DNA from: Streptomyces piniterrae
GTDB lineage: Bacteria; Actinomycetota; Actinomycetes; Streptomycetales; Streptomycetaceae
Reading direction: 5' to 3'
NCBI RefSeq assembly: GCF_005048155.1
Contig: NZ_SUMB01000014.1
Span: 62,001 to 126,000, forward strand
Length of the DNA stretch: 64,000 bases
The position numbers and the translations under genes are program-made. The stretch's first letter is position 1. Each line of letters opens with the position of its first letter. Under the pieces are notes generated by a model. It was not told the DNA's origin. It was given only the letters and a program-made list of their open reading frames with translations, and made no database searches. Positions 43,594-51,282 of the stretch are shown here, piece after piece.

Positions 43594-44841
43594 TTACGGG
43601 ACGATCTTCAGGAGCTTGTCGGGCGAGCCGGCGCCGGCGTCGGTGACGGCTCCGGAGGTGGCGCCGTCCGTGAGGGCCGTGGCGACCTGTGCCGGGGTGG
43701 CGGACGGGTGCCCGGCGAGATAGACCGCGACGGCGCCGGTCACATGCGGGGTGGCCATCGAGGTGCCGGAGATGGTCTTGGTGGCCTTGTCGGTGGTCTT
43801 CCAGGCGCTGGTGATGCCGCTGCCCGGCGCGAAGAGGTCCAGCCGGGAGCCGTAGTTGGAGTAGCCGGCACGCGCGTCGTCGGAGGCGGTCGCGCCGACC
43901 GTGAGGGCCTCGGGGACGCGCGCGGGGGAGAAGCCCTGTGCGTCCGTCCCCGAATTGCCGGCGGCGACGGCGTAGGTCACCCCGCTCCTGATGGAGTTCT
44001 GCACGGCCGTGTCCAGGGCGGCGTCGGCGCTGCCGCCCAGCGACATGTTCGCCACCGAGGGCCCGCTGTGGTTCTTGGTGACCCAGTCGATGCCCGCGAC
44101 GACCTGGGCGGTGGTCCCGGAACCGGAGTTGTTCAGCACCCGCACCGCGACGATCTTCGCCTTCTTGGCGACGCCGTAGGCGGTGCCGGCCGCCGTCCCC
44201 GCGACATGGGTGCCGTGGCCGTTGCCGTCCTGCGCGGTGCTGTCGTCGTCCACGGCGTCGTAGCCGTACGTCGCCCGCCCGCCGAAGTCCTGGTGGGTGA
44301 TGCGTACGCCGGTGTCGATGACGTAGACGGTGGCGCCGGAGCCGGCGGTGTCCGGGTAGCTGTACTTCTGGTCGAGCGGCAGCTGTGCCTGGTCGATCCG
44401 GTCCAGGCCCCAGGACGGCGGGTTGGTCTGGGTGCCCAGGGCGTGCACCGTGCGGTCCTGGAAGACCCGGTCGACGGCCGGATCGGCGGCCAGCCGTCTC
44501 GCCTGGTCCGCGGAGAGCGCGGCGGAGTAGCCGTTGAGGGCGGCGGTGTAGGTCCGCCGCACCGTGCCGCCGTACGCGGATATCACGCTTCTGCCGTCCG
44601 CCGACGCGGCCTTGAGGCCGCTGCCGCGCTTGAGCGTGACGATGTAGCTGCCGTGCACCGCGTTTGCCGCGCCGGCTCCGACGACGGTGCCCTCGGCGGG
44701 CGCGGCGTGGGCGGACGCGGCAAGGGGGACAAGGCCGGCGAGGGTGCCGAGGGTGGCTGCCGCGGCGAGTGCGGCGGTGATCCGCGGCGTCGCCGAACGC
44801 CTCGGGGTGGTACGCGGGGTGGTGGAACGCATCACTGCCAT
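43594..44841 (-). CDS. Secreted subtilisin-like protease (S8)
   Basis: 415 residues from ATG 44841. Signal peptide to about residue 47 (ASAHA), then an Inhibitor_I9 propeptide (GSYIVTLKRGSG, GYSAALSADQARRLAADPAV), then the S8 catalytic domain with VIDTGV (Asp), GHGTHVAG (His) and GTSMATPH (Ser). Typical of extracellular proteinase K-like enzymes (LNNSGSGTTAQVVAGIDWV). It is divergent from the SGNH esterase across 320 bp. Confidence 0.95.
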   Translation of the reverse strand: MAVMRSTTPRTTPRRSATPRITAALAAAATLGTLAGLVPLAASAHAAPAEGTVVGAGAANAVHGSYIVTLKRGSGLKAASADGRSVISAYGGTVRRTYTAALNGYSAALSADQARRLAADPAVDRVFQDRTVHALGTQTNPPSWGLDRIDQAQLPLDQKYSYPDTAGSGATVYVIDTGVRITHQDFGGRATYGYDAVDDDSTAQDGNGHGTHVAGTAAGTAYGVAKKAKIVAVRVLNNSGSGTTAQVVAGIDWVTKNHSGPSVANMSLGGSADAALDTAVQNSIRSGVTYAVAAGNSGTDAQGFSPARVPEALTVGATASDDARAGYSNYGSRLDLFAPGSGITSAWKTTDKATKTISGTSMATPHVTGAVAVYLAGHPSATPAQVATALTDGATSGAVTDAGAGSPDKLLKIVP

Positions 44842-45161
44842 CGCGAGGTGGTCCTCCTCATCGGTGGAGCGCCGTGGTGCGCGCGCCAAAGGGGGGAAGT
44901 GGCGTACGGGTCGTACGCAACGGGCGTTACGGGGGATTCCGTTGACCGCCCGTCAAAAGATTCGGGGAGCCGCCACCGCGCGACAAGGTTTCCGACGGGA
45001 TGTCATATGCACGTCACGGGCAGGCAATGCCAGGAACGTGAAGATCTGTACGCATCGGTGGATTTGCCGTGAAGTCTCCACCAGTTTTGGCATGGACACT
45101 TCCAGCTACTGACGAGTTTTGCTACGACGGATGAGGCAGAGGTCCTGCTATGGGAGGTTCC
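44842..45161. other. Divergent region, subtilase/SGNH esterase
   Basis: 320 bp. It holds the subtilase ribosome site on the left, AT-richer DNA at 45000-45130, and the TTGGCATGGAC motif at 45087-45097. Both promoters must lie here. No gene is supported. Confidence 0.6.
45087..45097 (+). promoter_or_regulatory. TTGGCATGGAC motif, copy 2
   Basis: Identical 11-mer to 7760-7770, here followed by ACTTCCAGCTAC. It lies 65 bp before the SGNH esterase start. Possible shared control of secreted hydrolases. Confidence 0.4.
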
Positions 45162-45968
45162 ATGAAACTGTCCCGTTTTGCGGCCATCACATCCGCTTTC
45201 TCCCTCACCTCGGTGCTCGCGCTCACCGGCGCGAGCGCCGCCGCATCCCCCCAACTCACCGAAGCCACCGGCTATGTGGCCCTCGGCGACTCCTACTCCT
45301 CAGGCGTCGGCGCCGGCAGCTACGACAGCTCCAGCGGCTCCTGCAAGCGCAGCACCAAGGCCTATCCGATGCTCTGGAAGGCCGCGAACACCCCCTCCTC
45401 CTTCTCCTTCACCGCCTGTTCCGGAGCCCGTACGGGTGACGTCCTCAACGGACAACTCGGCCCCCTCGGCAGCTCCACGGGCCTGGTGAGCATCACCATC
45501 GGCGGCAACGACGCCGGATTCGCCGACACCATGACGACCTGTGCGCTGCAGGGAGAGAGCGCATGCCTGGCGCGGGTCGCCGAGGCGGTCGAGTACGTCG
45601 ACACCGTGCTGCCCGGCAAGCTCGACACCGTCTACAGCGCGATCTCCGCCAAGGCCCCGGCCGCGCACGTCGTCGTCCTGGGCTATCCGCGCTTCTACAA
45701 ACTCGGCGGCAGCTGTGCGGCCGGCCTCTCCGAGAAGTCCCGTGCCGCGATCAACGGCGCCGCCGACGAGATCAACGGCGTCACCGCCAAGCGTGCCGCC
45801 GACCACGGCTTCACCTTCGCCGACGTCAACACCACCTTCGCCGGCCATGAACTGTGCTCGGGCTCCCCCTGGCTGCACAGCGTGACCTTCCCCATCGAGA
45901 ACTCCTACCACCCCACCGCCGCCGGCCAGTCCGGCGGCTATCTCCCGGTGTTCGACTCCGCTGCGTAA
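45162..45968 (+). CDS. Secreted SGNH/GDSL esterase-lipase
   Basis: 268 residues from ATG 45162, which has GGGAGG in front; an ATG four codons earlier is less likely. Signal peptide to about residue 27 (ASAAA). GDS motif VALGDSYSSG gives Ser44; GGNDAGF is block III; SYHPTAAG near the end gives the catalytic His (with the Asp replaced as in Streptomyces SGNH lipases). Six Cys suggest three disulphides. It hydrolyses esters outside the cell. Confidence 0.94.
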   Translation: MKLSRFAAITSAFSLTSVLALTGASAAASPQLTEATGYVALGDSYSSGVGAGSYDSSSGSCKRSTKAYPMLWKAANTPSSFSFTACSGARTGDVLNGQLGPLGSSTGLVSITIGGNDAGFADTMTTCALQGESACLARVAEAVEYVDTVLPGKLDTVYSAISAKAPAAHVVVLGYPRFYKLGGSCAAGLSEKSRAAINGAADEINGVTAKRAADHGFTFADVNTTFAGHELCSGSPWLHSVTFPIENSYHPTAAGQSGGYLPVFDSAA

Positions 45969-46249
45969 TTCGCCACACTCCCGGCGCCGTGGAGGGGCCG
46001 CGACCCGGACCCTCCCGGCGCCGTCCGCCGGCCCGTCAGGCGCCCACCAGGCGCCCGCGAAACCGCCCGTTTCCGGCCCGACGGTCGCTCAACTCGCCCT
46101 GGTCTACGCCGTGTACGCGATGTTCCGTATGGTGTTCGACAACATCAAGGCGAGGCAGGTGAATCCGTTGACCGGTCTGCACGCGTGTCCTCCAAGAGAG
46201 ATAGGGTTACCCTGCCCGGGCCGGGTGCCCTCGTAGGGTGGGGAGAGTC

Positions 46250-46513
46250 ATGGAACAGATAACAGTGCGCAGCAGGGCGAGAGTCCCTGCGATCAACTGC
46301 GGAAGCAGCGCCTCCAGTGCGCGTCTGGAGCGTCATCTCGCGGTGCTGGGCGGTCCCGCCGTCCCACAGCGCGAGGTGGAGGGCGCGACCTCGCTCATGC
46401 AGGAACTGACCGCTCGTGACCACTCGCGTACGAGGAAGAGCCGCGGCGCCCGGGTGTCGCTGTTCGCGCCGCTGCGCAGGCTGCGGCGTTCGCTCTTCGG
46501 AGGCCACGGCTGA
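46250..46513 (+). CDS. Small basic protein of unknown function
   Basis: 87 residues from an ATG after GGGGAGAG. Contains CGSSASSARLERHLAVLGG, then EVEGATSLMQELTARD, and a highly basic tail (RKSRGARVSLFAPLRRLRRS). No signal peptide or enzyme motif. Good codon bias and a terminator after the stop support a real gene, and it resembles small conserved Streptomyces proteins I have seen, without assigned function. Confidence 0.7.
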   Translation: MEQITVRSRARVPAINCGSSASSARLERHLAVLGGPAVPQREVEGATSLMQELTARDHSRTRKSRGARVSLFAPLRRLRRSLFGGHG

Positions 46514-46556
46514 CAGCAGGAGTCCCTGCCCCCAAGGCCCGGGCCCGACTCTCTCG

Positions 46557-46580
46557 CCACCCGTCCTTTGCGGCGGGTGG
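46557..46580 (+). terminator. Terminator after small basic protein gene
   Basis: CCACCCG and CGGGTGG arms around a ten-base loop, followed by TTTCC, 44 bp after the stop. Confidence 0.6.
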
Positions 46581-46613
46581 TTTCCTGCGTTCGGGAGGGG
46601 AACGCGCGCAGCC

Positions 46614-47861
46614 TCACAGCAGCACGAACTGCCCCTCGGGACCCTCCTCGTGATGGTCGAGGACGGACGCCGGGCGGCGTGCGGCGGCCGGGGCCGGCAC
46701 GATGCCCGCCGCGCGCAGTTCGACCCTCCCGATCGCCGGCCCGTCGGCCGTCCGCTGCCGCAACTCCTCGCCCCGCGGCGCCAGTTCGGCCAGCAACGCC
46801 AGTACGGTGATCAGCTCCAGCAGCTCCGACGTCCACTCCTGCGGCCAGGACGTGGGACGCAGCGCCGCCAGCGAACCGGGCTCCGGCGGCTCCGTTTCCG
46901 CACCGCCGCCGGTCCGCTGTGCGAACCACTCTTCCAGGACGCGTACCCCGCCCGCGTGGAACTCCCAGGCGCCCGGCGGCACCGGCGAGATCCGGCCGCC
47001 GCCCAGCAGTAGCGCCTCGTCCTCCGGGTCGTAGCCGATGGTGTCCGGCAGCCCGCGGGCGGGGAGCGCCGCCCGTACGTAGGGGCGGCGGCCCCCCGGC
47101 ATCCGCGGCCGCTCGCCGGCGCCCCCGCCGGGGGAGTACCCGCCATGGGTCTGCAGCCACAGCAGCCGCTCGCCGAGCGCGACACCGCTGTCCCAGACCG
47201 CCGGATCGGCGGTGAGCGGCACCGTGCAGCCGTCGGGGGAGTGGTGGGCGGCGGCCACGATCCAGGCGAGCACGTGCACCGGTTCCACCGGGCGGTCCAG
47301 GCGGCGGGCGAGGAGGCCGGACAGGCCCGGTGCGAGGTTCGGCTCGCAGCCGCCGGGCCGCCGGTAGAGCGGGCGGATCCGGCCGGGGCGGCCGGCCGGT
47401 GACCGCCCGTCGGGCAGCAGCGCGGAGCACACCACCGCGGGCCCCGGAACCTGCGGCAGCTGCCCGCACTCGACCGCGAACAGCTGCCGCCCGTCCGCCA
47501 CCCGCCACAACTCCGGCCGCGCCGCGTCGATCAGCCGCTGGTCGGGCAGCAGCCACTGCCGGTCGAAGGGGCCGTGCAGCACCCGTACCGGCTCGGGGCA
47601 CGGGCCGTCCGCACGGGCCAGCCGCCCGGTGGGCGTCGCCTGCCCCGGCAGCTGCCCGACGGCGGAGTGCAGGGTGCGGGCCCGGGACGGCCGGAACAGC
47701 CGCTCGCGCACCGCCGCGTCCTCGGCCGCCACCAGCGCGTTCCAGCGGGCGCGCAGGGCCGCCGGATCCGGCCCCATGACCCAGGAACGGCCGAGCCGCA
47801 GCGGCGCCACGGACCACGGCATCAGATCGGACAGCCGTGGCGCGTCCTGCTTCGCCGTCAC
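46614..47861 (-). CDS. Orphan type ISP restriction-modification C-terminal-like protein
   Basis: 415 residues from GTG 47861 with GGGAGGGG in front. Conserved blocks include LSDLMPWSVAPLRLGRSW, LHGPFDRQWLLPDQRLIDAARPELW, GRIRPLYRRPGG, YDPEDEALLLGGGRISPVPP and SWPQEWTSELLELITVLALL. It resembles the C-terminal specificity region of type ISP enzymes, as stand-alone proteins in many Streptomyces. No SAM-binding or NPPY motif is seen, so methyltransferase activity is doubtful. No nuclease partner is adjacent. Confidence 0.8.
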   Translation of the reverse strand: MTAKQDAPRLSDLMPWSVAPLRLGRSWVMGPDPAALRARWNALVAAEDAAVRERLFRPSRARTLHSAVGQLPGQATPTGRLARADGPCPEPVRVLHGPFDRQWLLPDQRLIDAARPELWRVADGRQLFAVECGQLPQVPGPAVVCSALLPDGRSPAGRPGRIRPLYRRPGGCEPNLAPGLSGLLARRLDRPVEPVHVLAWIVAAAHHSPDGCTVPLTADPAVWDSGVALGERLLWLQTHGGYSPGGGAGERPRMPGGRRPYVRAALPARGLPDTIGYDPEDEALLLGGGRISPVPPGAWEFHAGGVRVLEEWFAQRTGGGAETEPPEPGSLAALRPTSWPQEWTSELLELITVLALLAELAPRGEELRQRTADGPAIGRVELRAAGIVPAPAAARRPASVLDHHEEGPEGQFVLL

Positions 47862-48184
47862 GCGGAGCCCCTCCCGGACCGTTCGGTTGACCCCGGCATG
47901 GTAGTCGCTGCGCTTTGCGTGGACCGGCTTGGTTGCTCGCCGTTGTCGGCTGTCCGCTGCGCTTTGCCTGAGCCGCCTTGATTCCCGCCGTTTTCGCCTG
48001 TCCCGCCGTGGGGGTTTGCCGCCGTTGCGCCTGCGGCCTGTCCCCTCCCGTGGGTGGGTGGGTGGAGGAGGCGGTGGGGGCGGGCGTCGAGTGTCCAGTT
48101 CCCACACGAATCGCCCACTCGGCGCGCGTGATCGATGACGTGCGCCCAACGGGGCATCCGGGCCGGCTCAGCCCGAGCGCGGCG
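47862..48184. other. Intergenic region with G-rich tract
   Basis: 323 bp between two minus-strand genes. It contains a G/T tract GGGTGGGTGGGTGG near 48052 and no convincing gene. Frames continuing the ISP-like gene upstream are Arg/Pro low-complexity and not supported. Confidence 0.55.
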
Positions 48185-48931
48185 TCACGCGTCCAGGGTG
48201 ACCGTGAAGGAGAACCGGTCGCCGCGGTAGTGGATCCTGGCGACGTCGACCGCCTGGCCGGTCTCGTCGTAGGAGATGCCCGTGTAGTGCAGGATCGGGC
48301 TGAGCAGCGGGATCTGGAGCAGGCCGGCGGTCTCCGGGTCCGCCAGCCGCGCCTCGACGGTGTCGGTGATCCGGCTGATGCGTACGCCCACCGCGTCCCG
48401 CAGCACCTTCGTCATCGGCCAGCGTTCCAGGTCCGCCGGGTCGATCCGGGCGGCGACGTCCGGCCGCACATAGTTGCGCGCGTGGTTCGTCGGCTCGCCC
48501 GTCTCCTCGTCGCTGCGCAGCCGCCGGAATCCGGCCACCTCCGCCAGGTCCGGGAAATACTCGGACAGTTCGGGCGGTACGGGCACGGTGTCGTGCTCCA
48601 GCAGCTCCGTGCTCATTCCGGACTGCTGGGCCACGATCGCGTCCACCGAACCGAGCAGCCGCACCGGCGCCGCGCGTTGCGCGCCCGGCTCGATGAACGT
48701 GCCCCGCCGCCGGTGCCGGCTGATCAGCCCCTCCGCCTCCAGTTCCTTGAGGGCCTGGCGCATGGTCAGCACGCTCACGCCGTAGTGCGCGGCGAGCGCG
48801 TCCTCGGTGGGCAGCCGCAGCGGCGCGTCGGGGGCGCGGCCCAGTATGGAGGCGCGCAGCGACTGCGAGACCTGGTACCACAGCGGCAGCTTGCGGTTCA
48901 GGGCGAGCGAGTCGGGAGCGAAGGTGGTCAC
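48185..48931 (-). CDS. GntR/UTRA regulator downstream of hmgA
   Basis: 248 residues from GTG 48931. GntR winged helix (LWYQVSQSLRASILG, LPTEDALAAHYGVSVLTMRQAL, HRRRGTFIEPG) plus a UTRA ligand domain with TLDA at the end. HutC-subfamily type. It follows hmgA by 43 bp on the same strand and may be cotranscribed, probably sensing a tyrosine-pathway or other aromatic intermediate; ligand is inferred. Confidence 0.9.
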   Translation of the reverse strand: MTTFAPDSLALNRKLPLWYQVSQSLRASILGRAPDAPLRLPTEDALAAHYGVSVLTMRQALKELEAEGLISRHRRRGTFIEPGAQRAAPVRLLGSVDAIVAQQSGMSTELLEHDTVPVPPELSEYFPDLAEVAGFRRLRSDEETGEPTNHARNYVRPDVAARIDPADLERWPMTKVLRDAVGVRISRITDTVEARLADPETAGLLQIPLLSPILHYTGISYDETGQAVDVARIHYRGDRFSFTVTLDA

Positions 48932-48974
48932 AGAGCGTTCCCCGGTGTGCTGAGGGTGCAGGGCGGGCCCGGCG

Positions 48975-50309
48975 TCAAGGGCGGAAGTGGCGCTGGAGAC
49001 CCTGCCACACGTCGTCGTAGCGGCGCTGGAGGTGTTCCGCATCGCGGGCCTGCTCGGTGAGCGTCAGCGGCCAGCGGGTCTCGAACATGAAGGCCAGACC
49101 GTCGTCGACCTTCTGCGGCTTCAGCTCGGCGGCGCTCGCCCGGTCGAACGTCTCCCGGTCGGGGCCGTGCGCCGACATCATGTTGTGCAGCGAGCTGCCG
49201 CCGGGCACGAAACCCCCCTTTCCGGCCGTCTTGGCGTCGTAGGCGCCCTCGATGAGCCCCATGTACTCGCTCATGACGTTTCGGTGGAAGTAGGGCGGGC
49301 GGAAGGTGTCCTCACCGACCAGCCAGCGCGGCGCGAAGACCACGAAGTCGACGCCCGCGAGACCCGGGGTGTCGGACGGGGAGGTCAGGACGGTGAAGAT
49401 CGACGGGTCGGGGTGGTCGTAGCTGATCGACCCGATGACATTGAAGCGGTGCAGGTCGTAGACGTACGGGACGTGGTTGCCGTGCCAGGCGACGACATCC
49501 AGCGGCGAGTGGTCGTAGGTCGCCTTCCAGAGGTTGCCGCAGAACTTGTTGACGACCTCGAAGTCCCCCTCGACGTCCTCGTACGCGGCGACCGGGGCGA
49601 GGAAGTCCCGCGCGTTGGCCAGGCCGTTGGCGCCGATCGGCCCGAGGTCGGGCAGCTGGAAGGGCTGGCCGTAGTTCTCGCAGACATAGCCGCGGGCGTC
49701 CGCGTCCAGCAGCTCGACGCGGAAGCGGACGCCGCGCGGGATCAGCGCGACATGACCGGGCTCGGCGCGCAGCAGGCCCAGTTCCGTACGCAGCAGCAGC
49801 CCGCCGCGCTCCGGGACGATCAGCAGCTCGCCGTCCGCGTCGCTGAACACCCGCTGCGTCATGGAGGAGTTGGCGTAGTACAGGTGCACGGCCATACCGG
49901 TGCGCTGGGTGGCGTCGCCGTTGCCGCCCAGCGTCCACAGGCCGTCCAGGAAGTCGACCGGTCCGGTGGGCTCGGGGAGCGGGTTCCAGCGCAGCCGGTT
50001 GGGGTCGGGGACGCAGTCGGTGAACGGCGCCGAGCGGATCGCGCCCTGCTCGGCGCGGACGAACGGCGGGTGCGCGGCCGAGGGGCGGATGCGGTAGAGC
50101 CAGGAGCGGTGGTTGTGCCGGCGCGGCTCGGTGAACGCCGACCCGCTGAGCTGCTCCGCGTACAGCCCGAGGGGGGCGAGCTGGGGGGAGTTGCGGCCCA
50201 CCGGGAGTGCGCCGGTGACGGCCTCCGAGCTGTGTTCGTTTCCGAAACCTGAGGAATAGGCGAGCCCCTCGGCCGTCTTCCTCGCCTGCTCGTTGCCCGT
50301 GCCTGCCAT
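48975..50309 (-). CDS. hmgA: Homogentisate 1,2-dioxygenase
   Basis: 444 residues. Iron ligands are visible in PPYFHRNVMSEYMG (His, Glu) and SLHNMMSAHGPD (His). Landmarks: GFGNEHSSEAVTGALP at the N-terminus, FLDGLWTLGGNGD, and YDHSPLDVVAWHGNHVPYVYD. It opens homogentisate to maleylacetoacetate in tyrosine and phenylalanine breakdown, in the cytosol. GGAG precedes the ATG. A 9-bp inverted repeat sits 20 bp upstream. The next pathway genes (isomerase, hydrolase) are not in the window. Confidence 0.97.
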   Translation of the reverse strand: MAGTGNEQARKTAEGLAYSSGFGNEHSSEAVTGALPVGRNSPQLAPLGLYAEQLSGSAFTEPRRHNHRSWLYRIRPSAAHPPFVRAEQGAIRSAPFTDCVPDPNRLRWNPLPEPTGPVDFLDGLWTLGGNGDATQRTGMAVHLYYANSSMTQRVFSDADGELLIVPERGGLLLRTELGLLRAEPGHVALIPRGVRFRVELLDADARGYVCENYGQPFQLPDLGPIGANGLANARDFLAPVAAYEDVEGDFEVVNKFCGNLWKATYDHSPLDVVAWHGNHVPYVYDLHRFNVIGSISYDHPDPSIFTVLTSPSDTPGLAGVDFVVFAPRWLVGEDTFRPPYFHRNVMSEYMGLIEGAYDAKTAGKGGFVPGGSSLHNMMSAHGPDRETFDRASAAELKPQKVDDGLAFMFETRWPLTLTEQARDAEHLQRRYDDVWQGLQRHFRP

Positions 50310-50329
50310 CGCGCGCTCCCGCCGCTCAA

Positions 50330-50357
50330 GGAATCCTATGCAAGACCTTAGGATTCC
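50330..50357. promoter_or_regulatory. Inverted repeat upstream of hmgA
   Basis: GGAATCCTA and TAGGATTCC, perfect 9-bp arms with a 10-bp spacer, 21 bp before the hmgA ATG and 88 bp before the divergent TetR. Position suits control of hmgA initiation. Which regulator binds is unknown. Confidence 0.65.
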
Positions 50358-50444
50358 GGCCGGGGCGCGTCAACGATGCGGGTGGCTCGCGGAAGGGCGA
50401 TCGTCGGGCTGCCCGCCGGGTCGGTCGGCGGGCAGGATGGACGG

Positions 50445-51155
50445 GTGCAGCCGACTCCCCAGCCCGCCCCGCGGCCCGCCCCGCACTCCGCCCCGCTCCG
50501 CCGCGTCCCCGTCCAGCAGCGCAGCGCCGACCGCCTCGCCCGCATCCTCGACGCCTGCGCCGAAGTGCTGGAGGAGACCGGATACGACGAGCTCAGCACC
50601 CGTGCGGTGGCCGGCCGCGCCGAGGTGCCGATCGGCTCCGTCTACCGCTTCTTCCCCAACAAAAGAGCCATGGCCGAGGCGCTGGCCCGGCGCAATCTCG
50701 ACGCCTACGCGGACCGGATCACCGCCCGCCTGACCGCTCCGGACGAACCGGTGGCGTGGCGGCACGCGATGGATGTGGTCGTCGACGAATACCTGGCCAT
50801 GAAGCGGACGGTGCCGGGCTTCGCCCTGGTGGAATTCACCGTCCCGGCTCCGCGCGAATCCCGGCAGGCCAACTACGTGGTCGCCGACCGGCTGCTCACG
50901 CTGCTGGCCGGACGGCTCGGCCTGGACACCGCCGACGAGCGGCTGCGCACCGCCTTCCTCGTCGGCGTCGAGACCGCGGACGCCCTGCTCCAGCTGGCCT
51001 TCCGTGCGGATCCGGCGGGCGATGCGGCCATCGTGGCCGAGACCAAGGTGCTGCTGCGGGCCTATCTGGCGCGGTATCTGGACGGGTCGGGGCCGGATCC
51101 GGACGTGCCGTCGACGGTGGCCGGGGCGGAGGCGCCCGGAGAGGCGGAGGGCTGA
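50445..51155 (+). CDS. TetR family regulator
   Basis: 236 residues from GTG 50445; an ATG at 50376 would add a Gly-rich leader. Helix-turn-helix: DELSTRAVAGRAEVPIGSVYRFFPNKRAM in parts. The helical C-terminus is unspecific, and residues past 215 are low-complexity. It lies directly before the molybdopterin oxidoreductase and may bind the motif at 51218, and the similar one at 59190. Confidence 0.9.
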   Translation: MQPTPQPAPRPAPHSAPLRRVPVQQRSADRLARILDACAEVLEETGYDELSTRAVAGRAEVPIGSVYRFFPNKRAMAEALARRNLDAYADRITARLTAPDEPVAWRHAMDVVVDEYLAMKRTVPGFALVEFTVPAPRESRQANYVVADRLLTLLAGRLGLDTADERLRTAFLVGVETADALLQLAFRADPAGDAAIVAETKVLLRAYLARYLDGSGPDPDVPSTVAGAEAPGEAEG

Positions 51156-51217
51156 CCGCGGTGCCCTCCTGACCTGCCGCTTCCGGCGGATTTCGGCCGT
51201 GGGGCTGCCATCATGCC

Positions 51218-51235
51218 TACCGGTCGGTATGGTCG
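51218..51235. promoter_or_regulatory. Putative operator TACCG-GT-CGGTA plus TGGTCG
   Basis: A short palindrome 54 bp before the molybdopterin oxidoreductase. From 51220 it shares 15 of 16 bases (CCGGTCGGTAYGGTCG) with the promoter of the MHS transporter at 59190-59212. Likely target of the adjacent TetR. Confidence 0.6.
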
Positions 51236-51282
51236 GTCCCGCACGTGCATCCCACCACCGGCACCGTCCCCGGGAGGGACCG

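Noticed and set aside
48050..48090. GGGTGGGTGGGTGG tract as a regulatory G-quadruplex
   Set aside because: G runs are possible quadruplex formers, but in a 72% GC genome without positional conservation there is no evidence of function.
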